NCBI GenBank assembly: GCA_030550225.1
Contig: JAUQPV010000092.1
Location: 1-8,799 of the forward strand
Length of the DNA: 8,799 nucleotides
Direction of reading: 5' to 3'
DNA from: Acidobacteriota bacterium
GTDB taxonomy: Bacteria > Acidobacteriota > HRBIN11
Made by a program: the position numbers and the translations under genes. Shown in pieces: positions 1-4,407 of this stretch. The notes under the pieces are model-generated. The model ran no database searches. It had not been told where the DNA came from and saw only the letters and a program-made list of their open reading frames with translations. Position 1 is the first letter of the stretch; every line of letters begins with the position of its first letter.

Positions 1-316
1 TGATCTGCAGACGCCGGACCTGCTGTTCCATCCGCTCCAGGTCCGACTGCAGGCGGGAGGAGTACTGACGGATTCGGGTGAAGTCTTGCTTCATCTGCTC
101 GTATTCGTCCTCCATCCGGACCAGACGTTGATACGAGCGCTGAAGCCAGACATAGTGGGTCGTCACGAAGGCCGACCACCCGAAGAGCCCCACCCCTAAG
201 AACAGGAGGACCGACAAGAGACGTCGATGAAGGCGAAACCGAACCGTTTCCTGAGCCGGGTCATCGGGAATCAAGCAGACCGTCCACCCCCCCTCACGAC
301 GAGCCTTTCGATGCAT
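1..316 (-). CDS. M23-type metallopeptidase, N-terminal part (partial)
   Basis: Only the first 105 codons are in the window; the gene runs off at base 1. The start ATG (314-316) has an excellent ribosome binding site, GGGGGAGGG on the minus strand at 324-332, 7 bases upstream. The protein begins MHRKARREGGWTVCLIPDD, then has a basic stretch, one transmembrane segment (about residues 33-52) and a heptad-like charged/Gln/Leu coiled coil from about residue 57 to the edge. A WTV-x-LIPDD opening, one membrane helix and a coiled coil are what I know from inner-membrane M23 (LytM/MepM-like) peptidoglycan endopeptidases, whose zinc domain is C-terminal. That domain is outside the window, so the peptidase call is inference. 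A degenerate EnvC/NlpD-like activator or another coiled-coil membrane protein is possible. Confidence 0.65.
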   Translation of the reverse strand, partial: MHRKARREGGWTVCLIPDDPAQETVRFRLHRRLLSVLLFLGVGLFGWSAFVTTHYVWLQRSYQRLVRMEDEYEQMKQDFTRIRQYSSRLQSDLERMEQQVRRLQI

Positions 317-388
317 CGATCGACCCTCCCCCGGAAGGTATCTCGTCGCGAACGCCGGATATACTCTACAAAGAAGCAGAGCGTCCCT

Positions 389-417
389 ATTATGCTGAAA
401 TTGACCAAAGAGGGCAA
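389..417 (-). promoter_or_regulatory. sigma70-type promoter for the M23-type gene
   Basis: On the minus strand, TTGCCC (412-417) is separated by exactly 17 bases from CATAAT (389-394). That is 4 of 6 and 5 of 6 matches to the -35 and -10 consensus. Transcription would start near 382, giving a leader of about 65 bases before the ATG at 316. The stretch is noticeably more AT-rich than its surroundings. Read by eye only. Confidence 0.5.
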
Positions 418-449
418 GTCACCATCAGCCTGGGCCTATTCCACGGGTA

Positions 450-470
450 GAATGAGGAATGGGGAATGAG
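450..470. repeat. short heptamer-period repeat (GAATGRG units)
   Basis: Three consecutive 7-base units, GAATGAG, GAATGGG and GAATGAG, lie in the divergent gap between the M23-type and macro domain genes. Just after it, the 9-mer GGCCTCGGC occurs at 488-496 and again at 509-517. The distance is 21 bases, three times seven. No gene is supported here. It resembles the other period-7 patches in this window. Confidence 0.6.
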
Positions 471-551
471 GACGGGATGGAGCCCGGGGCCTCGGCACCG
501 CCTCCTTCGGCCTCGGCCTGCCGTCAGGACGTCCGCCCTGCCGAACTCCCA

Positions 552-600
552 ATCTTGCATCCCATATCCTGCATCTTGTATCTTGCATCCGGCATCCCCC
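552..600. repeat. heptamer-period repeat, seven ATCYTGC-like units
   Basis: Seven back-to-back 7-base units, each starting ATC, fill these 49 bases. The unit ATCTTGC appears at 552-558 and 580-586, ATCCTGC at 566-572 and ATCTTGT at 573-579. The others, ATCCCAT, ATCCGGC and ATCCCCC, are more diverged. The array ends 14 bases before the macro domain start codon, so it sits in the probable leader of that gene. No spacers are present, so it is not a CRISPR array. The gap 317-614 otherwise holds the minus-strand promoter and the small repeat at 450-470. Confidence 0.8.
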
Positions 601-614
601 GACGGAGGCTTCCT

Positions 615-1223
615 ATGACGGAATTCCAGCCCCTGGCCCTCCTGAGGTTCCGCGAACGTAAGGTCTGGATCGGTGTGGGCGACCTCACGGAGCAGGCCGT
701 GGACGCCATCGTCAACGCGGCGAACGAGTTCTTACAACACGGCGGCGGTATCGCCGGTGCCATCCTCCGCAAGGGCGGTCCGGAGATCCAGCGGGAGAGC
801 GATGCCTGGGGCTACGTCCCCGTGGGAAACGCCGCGGCGACGACAGCTGGCCGTCTGCCGGCCCGGTGGGTCATCCACGCCGTCGGGCCTCGCGGCGGGG
901 AACCCCAGGCCGACGAAAAACTCCGCTGGGCTGTCTGGAGCGCCCTTCGGGAGGCCGAACGCCTGATGTGCCGGTCGGTCGCCCTCCCGCCGATCTCGAC
1001 GGGCATCTTCGGCTTCCCCAAAGACCGCGGCTGTCAGATCATCCTCCGGACGGTCTTAGACTTCCTGGCCCGAGAGGCCCAGTCCCTTCAGGAAGTCCGC
1101 CTCCTGGACCTAAACCTCGACGGGGCCCGCTTCTTCGTGCAGGCCATCCCGCGCGTGGCGACGCCTGACGTCATCGTCGAATATCCTGACAGCGCCTCGT
1201 CCGCCGCGCCGGGGCCGGCGTGA
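615..1223 (+). CDS. macro domain protein (ADP-ribose binding / phosphatase family)
   Basis: A 202-residue protein consisting essentially of one macro domain, which binds ADP-ribose and in many members removes ADP-ribose or its derivatives. Visible motifs are GDLTEQAVDAIVNAAN (residues 22-37, containing the conserved NAAN), GGGIAGAI (43-50), IHAVGP (87-92) and PISTGIFGFP (126-135), in the usual order and spacing. The Asp of the MacroD/YmdB-type GGGVDG motif is replaced by Ala (GGGIAG). This fits the AF1521/macroH2A-like branch better than MacroD-type O-acetyl-ADP-ribose deacetylases, so I give no gene symbol. The frame stays open upstream to 459, but ATG 615 has GGAGG six bases before it and starts just before the domain. 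It is likely cotranscribed with the Dph6-like gene 24 bases downstream. A cytoplasmic location is expected, as there is no signal peptide. Confidence 0.92.
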   Translation: MTEFQPLALLRFRERKVWIGVGDLTEQAVDAIVNAANEFLQHGGGIAGAILRKGGPEIQRESDAWGYVPVGNAAATTAGRLPARWVIHAVGPRGGEPQADEKLRWAVWSALREAERLMCRSVALPPISTGIFGFPKDRGCQIILRTVLDFLAREAQSLQEVRLLDLNLDGARFFVQAIPRVATPDVIVEYPDSASSAAPGPA

Positions 1224-1247
1224 ACCGGGCGCGTCCGAGGCCGATTC

Positions 1248-1913
1248 ATGCGGAACGGCGTCCTCCTGTTTTCCGGCGGGAAGGACTGTGTCTTGGCCTT
1301 GGAGAAGACCCGACGGACGGTACGGGTCGTTCGACTTCTTCACCTGCACACGACCCTCCCGGAGCCGTCACCCCATACAGAGAATGCCGCCTTACGGGCG
1401 GGGATCGTGCGGGCCCTGGGCCTGCCCTGCGACGAAGTCCGCCTCGAGCGGGGTCGGGAACGGGAAGTCCTGATCGATTACCTGCGCACGGCCCCCGGCG
1501 AGGTCCTGGTCGCCGCCGATATCTTCTTGGAACCTCATCGGGTGTGGTGGGAGGAAATCTGCGTCCAAGCCGGCAAGTCGCTCCTCGAACCCCTCTGGGG
1601 TCAGCCGACGACGGCCTTAGCCCGCCAGTGGGGCCGGTACGGGATTTCCTTCATCATCGTAGGACTGAACCCTCAACGGGTCCCGCCGACTTGGCTCGGC
1701 CGGGTCGTCGGTCCCGACGAACGACCCGAGTTCTTAGAAGCCGCCCGTCGTTATGGCTTCGACCCCTGCGGGGAGAACGGGGAGTTTCACACGATGACCC
1801 TGGCCGCCCGGTCCTTCCGATTCCGGATCGTCCCGACGAAAGTCACCTCCCGGGAAGTCTCGCCGAGTCTTTCGATCGCCCAAGTCATCCGCTGGCGGCT
1901 GGCACCTCTCTGA
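1248..1913 (+). CDS. Dph6-like PP-loop ATP pyrophosphatase (diphthine--ammonia ligase family)
   Basis: A 221-residue protein of the ATP_bind_4/DUF71 family. The N-terminal PP-loop is SGGKDC (residues 9-14), with Cys where many members have Ser. Family landmarks follow: ADIFLEPHRVWWEEIC (90-105), EPLWGQ (114-119) and DPCGENGEFHT (172-182). The length matches the family. In archaea and eukaryotes Dph6 amidates diphthine on elongation factor 2. Bacterial EF-G is not known to carry diphthamide, so the substrate of bacterial homologues is uncertain and the name describes the family only. The start ATG 1248 has GAGG seven bases upstream. The gene follows the macro domain gene closely and meets the PEGA gene tail to tail, with 23 bases between stop codons. 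Confidence 0.88.
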   Translation: MRNGVLLFSGGKDCVLALEKTRRTVRVVRLLHLHTTLPEPSPHTENAALRAGIVRALGLPCDEVRLERGREREVLIDYLRTAPGEVLVAADIFLEPHRVWWEEICVQAGKSLLEPLWGQPTTALARQWGRYGISFIIVGLNPQRVPPTWLGRVVGPDERPEFLEAARRYGFDPCGENGEFHTMTLAARSFRFRIVPTKVTSREVSPSLSIAQVIRWRLAPL

Positions 1914-1921
1914 CTCCCGAT

Positions 1922-1935
1922 CCCGGACCTCCGGG
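1922..1935. terminator. small stem-loop between convergent genes (weak)
   Basis: CCCGG, a four-base loop and CCGGG form a 5-bp GC stem inside the 23-base gap between the stop codons of the Dph6-like and PEGA genes. The position suits a bidirectional terminator. The stem is short and there is no T tract on either side, so this is a weak call. Confidence 0.25.
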
Positions 1936-1936
1936 T

Positions 1937-3253
1937 TCACGGCACCCGCGGGGTCAACTGAATCAGGAGGCTCGTCTCAGCCGAGGTCGTCCGGACGGGC
2001 TGGACCATCGGGTCGTAACCGTCGGCTCGAATTTCCAGGGCGTGCGTCCCGTAGGGAATCTCTAAAATCCAAGCTTGCTGGCTTTCGTCATACTGGGCCG
2101 GGATGGGTTGACCATCGAGGAGGAACTCGGGCTGGGCGGCGTTGACCTGGACCCGGAGATGGGCCCGTCGGTCCGGGACGGGCGGCCGGGCTTCATCCGG
2201 ACCGCCCGTCGGACGTGCGTCCTCCCGCCGGAGGTCGACCCGGACGGACACGGCCTCGCCCGGCGGGACCTGTACAGACAACTCTCGCGGCGGGTATTTT
2301 TCGTGCTCAACGCGGATCTGGTGTTCGCCGGCCCGGACTCGACGGCTCTTCCACCAGCCGTTTAGGTCTTCGGCCCGGCCCCACAGTTGGCCGTCGACGT
2401 AAATGAGGGCGTCTCCGGGCTGGACGTCAAACCAAACCTCGCCCCAGGTGCCGCGGGCCCGCCGTTCTTCCGGCGGAGCCGGCCGCTCCCGATATCCGTC
2501 ATCCCACCATCCAAAGACACCCCCAAACCCCCAGTAGGGGTAGCCGTAGAAGAAGTAGAATCGGTACAGAGGGTAGAATGGGTAAAAGAGGGGGTCGTAG
2601 AAGAAGTAGAACGGATAAACCCGAAAGAAGGGGACGACAAAGAACCGCCGGTAGTAGAAGGGCCGATAGTAGTAGAAAGGCCGGTAGTGGTGGTAGTAGC
2701 CGTAGGGATAACCGTAACGGTAGTAATAGTACGGGACCTGACCCCGAAAGCGGGGCGGCACGGGGATACGTCGGAACGGATACCGGTATGACCGGGACGA
2801 GACTGTTTGGAATCCGGAAGACCGGACTTCATCGGACGATACCGGCCCCACGAAGGGATGCGCGTCCATGTGCGTGTACAGCCGCCGCCAGGCGTCTCCG
2901 TAGTAAGCGTCCCAGGCCCGGTCTACGGCTTCGGCCGACTCATCCGACACGACCTGAACGAAAGCCGGCAGGGGAAGCGGCGAGCGGAAAGCGCTCAACA
3001 GAATTTCCGTACTACATCCGCCCTTCAGGGGGACCGGGACGGATTCCTCCTCTGGGCCGGTCGCGACCGATTCGGGCTTCGACCGAGTCGGTAATGGAGC
3101 ATCCGCTCGGGCCGCCCAGGCCCCGGCGGGCCCCAGACGGACGACCGTAGGTGCCATCCGAGCAGACCGGGGCACCGCGCTCCATCCGGCCGTCGAGGTC
3201 ACCAGCGTCCCGACCAGCCCAAAGATCCATACCCACCGAAACCTCCATTGCAT
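1937..3253 (-). CDS. secreted PEGA-domain protein with Tyr/Phe-rich segment
   Basis: A 438-residue protein. It has a signal peptide with a hydrophobic core around residues 7-22 and likely cleavage after GWSA (residue 26). A Pro/Ala-rich linker follows, then an extreme aromatic segment (about residues 157-250) made almost entirely of Tyr, Phe, Pro, Arg, Gly and Trp. Two PEGA-like beta domains come next (about 271-342 and 365-435), with DALIYVDGQLWG and PPGEAVSVRVDL in the first and FLLDGQPI and ALEIRADGYDP in the second. PEGA domains are small extracytoplasmic modules often found in envelope proteins of Acidobacteriota and myxobacteria, and their ligand is generally unknown. The start has AGGAGG eight bases upstream, which is very convincing. 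There is only one Cys (residue 80). The function is unknown; surface adhesion or envelope structure is a guess. Confidence 0.85.
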   Translation of the reverse strand: MQWRFRWVWIFGLVGTLVTSTAGWSAVPRSARMAPTVVRLGPAGAWAARADAPLPTRSKPESVATGPEEESVPVPLKGGCSTEILLSAFRSPLPLPAFVQVVSDESAEAVDRAWDAYYGDAWRRLYTHMDAHPFVGPVSSDEVRSSGFQTVSSRSYRYPFRRIPVPPRFRGQVPYYYYRYGYPYGYYHHYRPFYYYRPFYYRRFFVVPFFRVYPFYFFYDPLFYPFYPLYRFYFFYGYPYWGFGGVFGWWDDGYRERPAPPEERRARGTWGEVWFDVQPGDALIYVDGQLWGRAEDLNGWWKSRRVRAGEHQIRVEHEKYPPRELSVQVPPGEAVSVRVDLRREDARPTGGPDEARPPVPDRRAHLRVQVNAAQPEFLLDGQPIPAQYDESQQAWILEIPYGTHALEIRADGYDPMVQPVRTTSAETSLLIQLTPRVP

Positions 3254-3274
3254 CGGATTCCTCCTGATACGAGA

Positions 3275-3352
3275 TGGGGTCTCAGGTACGTGGTACCAGA
3301 CCCCACTCCAAAGGACTGGGGACCCCAGAGCGCTCTACCTGCAGACCCCACT
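3275..3352. repeat. cluster of palindromes in the divergent gap
   Basis: This lies between the divergent PEGA and GATase-like genes. TGGGGTCT (3275-3282) pairs perfectly with AGACCCCA (3298-3305). Inside, GGTAC (3285-3289) pairs with GTACC (3293-3297), leaving a CA bulge and a 3-base loop. CTGGGG-A-CCCCAG (3316-3328) and the 10-base perfect palindrome AGAGCGCTCT (3327-3336) follow. CAGACCCCACT occurs twice, at 3297-3307 and 3342-3352. Part of it shows 7-base phasing (GGTCTCA, GGTACGT, GGTACCA). It could hold operators for either gene, or be part of the same repeat family as the other gaps. Confidence 0.6.
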
Positions 3353-3372
3353 GCCCAGCTTGAAATGCTTTA

Positions 3373-3428
3373 GGACCCGGCTTCGGATACCTGGGACCTC
3401 ATCTTGCCTCGGGGTCTCCTCGGCCTGA
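3373..3428. repeat. degenerate heptamer-phased stretch
   Basis: Upstream of the GATase-like gene, the sequence can be read as 7-base units. These include GGACCTC (3394-3400) followed directly by ATCTTGC (3401-3407). The first resembles the units at 4146-4152 and 4382-4388, and the second is identical to units at 552 and 580. The word ACCTGGGACCT at 3389-3399 recurs exactly at 4377-4387. I see no convincing promoter here: TTGCCT at 3404-3409 lacks a good -10 at normal spacing. Confidence 0.45.
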
Positions 3429-3457
3429 TCCTAAATTAGCAAATTCGATGCCGATCC

Positions 3458-3463
3458 GGGAGG
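3458..3463 (+). promoter_or_regulatory. ribosome binding site that sets the start at 3469
   Basis: GGGAGG lies 5 bases before ATG 3469. The in-frame ATG at 3448 has no purine-rich site upstream, so the downstream start is preferred. Confidence 0.7.
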
Positions 3464-3468
3464 TCCCT

Positions 3469-4140
3469 ATGCCACGACGGTGGGCTTGGAGTACGTCTCA
3501 CGGGGAGTTCACCCTGGCCGACCACTACTACTTTAGCCGCCTCCAAGCCTTCCTGCGCGATAGGGGCCTCCAAGTCGACATCGTGCCGGACTTCTCCCGC
3601 CTGCTGGAGTACGATGGCATCATCCTCAACTATCCGGAGGTCCCCTTCCAAGCCCATGAGATTCAGGCCTTGCGAGACCGGGTCGAAGCGGGTGCCGTGG
3701 TGATCGGCTTGGCTTATTATCAGAACGAGGACGGCGTCGCCGACGTCCTGAACGCCCTCTTCCGACCGGTCGGCCTGGTCCTGGAAGCCGACCTCGTGAC
3801 AGACCATCGGCACCACGTGGCCCGGGACCCTTATTGGGTCGTGACCCGCCGGGTCCTCCGGTACTCGACAGGGGTCCGCCGCGTGGTCTTCCCCTGCCCG
3901 TGTTCGATCCGCCTGACGGACCCGGCGGCTCAGGCCATCGTCGTGGGCGAGTCTACGGCCGTGGCTTCGTCGGGCAACGTCCCGGTGCTGGCGGCCGAAC
4001 GTCCCTGGGGCCGGGGCCGCTGGATTGCGGTCGGGACGTGCGTCTTCTGGGACAACTTTTCCCTCGACCGGGCCGACAACCGACAGTGGACCTGGAATCT
4101 CCTGACGGAAGCCTGTTGCCTGGCCGACCATGGACCATAG
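3469..4140 (+). CDS. GATase1-like / DUF4350-like protein
   Basis: A 223-residue protein without a signal peptide or membrane segment. The layout resembles the class I glutamine amidotransferase-like fold found in DUF4350, GldG/IFT52-type proteins. An N-terminal strand-helix unit (HYYFSRLQAFLRDRGLQVDIVPDFS, about 19-43) is followed by YDGIILNYPEVPF (48-60), then a helix ending in GAVVIGL (75-81). Near the end is GRGRWIAVGTCVFWDNFSLD (181-200), like the G-K/R-G-R-hydrophobic-A-x-G-D/T motif of these families. A catalytic Cys-His-Glu triad is not evident, so it is probably a non-catalytic binding domain. The usual ABC transporter partners of GldG-like proteins are absent. The final codons (Asp-His-Gly-Pro-stop) are made of the heptamer repeat that continues downstream, so the C-terminus may have been altered by repeat growth. 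The family assignment is moderate. Confidence 0.6.
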   Translation: MPRRWAWSTSHGEFTLADHYYFSRLQAFLRDRGLQVDIVPDFSRLLEYDGIILNYPEVPFQAHEIQALRDRVEAGAVVIGLAYYQNEDGVADVLNALFRPVGLVLEADLVTDHRHHVARDPYWVVTRRVLRYSTGVRRVVFPCPCSIRLTDPAAQAIVVGESTAVASSGNVPVLAAERPWGRGRWIAVGTCVFWDNFSLDRADNRQWTWNLLTEACCLADHGP

Positions 4141-4279
4141 ACCTTGGACCTGTTCCAAGCTATAGGGCGAACGGCGGACAGCGAATGGCGAACAGTGGAT
4201 GGTACCTTCCGATCCGCCGTGCGCCATCCCGCATCCGTACCTTTAGTCTATGGTCCATGGTCTATGGCCTATCATTATA
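4125..4279. repeat. heptamer-built foldback element overlapping a stop codon
   Basis: Four runs of 7-base units are visible. Run 1 (4125-4152) includes CGACCAT, GGACCAT and GGACCTG. Run 2 (4166-4207) has six units such as GGCGAAC, GGCGGAC and AGCGAAT. Run 3 (4212-4239) has ATCCGCC-like units of opposite sense. Run 4 (4245-4279) has AGTCTAT, GGTCCAT, GGTCTAT and GGCCTAT. The runs form nested inverted repeats. The 16 bases 4128-4143 match the complement of 4245-4260 at 15 positions, and 4166-4178 match the complement of 4213-4225 at 12 of 13. GGTACC (4201-4206) lies near the centre. The left arm covers the last codons and TAG of the GATase-like gene. There is no transposase, and I cannot define target-site duplications. 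Confidence 0.75.
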
Positions 4280-4320
4280 GCCTGTGGCACCGTTTTTGAT
4301 ACATGGATGCTGGACGTCGC

Positions 4321-4336
4321 CGGCGTCGGGACGCCG
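4321..4336 (+). other. GC hairpin in the leader of the FecR gene
   Basis: CGGCGT (4321-4326) and ACGCCG (4331-4336) form a 6-bp stem around a CGGG loop, upstream of the FecR/DUF6600 gene. The rest of 4280-4407 is GC-rich and contains the word ACCTGGGACCT (4377-4387), also seen at 3389-3399. No good promoter was recognised; TTATAG (4275) with GATACA (4298) at 17 bases is poor. Confidence 0.3.
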
Positions 4337-4393
4337 CCTTGGGGGCTGTAGAAGGCACCCGGGCCCCGGCCCCGACACCTGGGACCTGTGATC

Positions 4394-4398
4394 TGAGG
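4394..4398 (+). promoter_or_regulatory. ribosome binding site favouring the start at 4408
   Basis: TGAGG here is 9 bases upstream of ATG 4408. It abuts ATG 4399 and is far from ATG 4441, so 4408 is the best-spaced start. Confidence 0.5.
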
Positions 4399-4407
4399 AT
4401 GGATATC

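Noticed and set aside
227..469. Plus-strand 80-codon open frame
   Set aside because: Mostly antisense to the M23-type gene and its promoter, with no ribosome binding site and no recognisable protein.
552..600. Possible CRISPR array
   Set aside because: Units are 7 bases with no spacers and there are no cas genes.
459..614. Upstream ATG that would extend the macro domain protein by 52 residues
   Set aside because: The extension is translated heptamer repeat, lacks a ribosome binding site, and the ATG at 615 has a good GGAGG.
1220..2065. Long plus-strand frame of 281 codons
   Set aside because: Shadow of the Dph6-like gene in another frame that runs into the PEGA gene; Arg/Pro/Gly-rich composition with no motif.
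2387..3150. Plus-strand open frames of 134 and 190 codons
   Set aside because: Antisense to the Tyr/Phe-rich and neighbouring parts of the PEGA gene. The low-complexity codons suppress stops on the other strand.
3436..4227. Minus-strand frame of 263 codons
   Set aside because: Antisense to the GATase-like gene. It begins within the heptamer repeat and has no family resemblance.
4275..4303. Possible promoter TTATAG with GATACA for the FecR gene
   Set aside because: Each box matches the consensus at only about half its positions.
4303..4407. Extended N-terminus of the FecR/DUF6600 protein
   Set aside because: Arg-rich extension without a ribosome binding site, which would place the signal peptide over 60 residues in.
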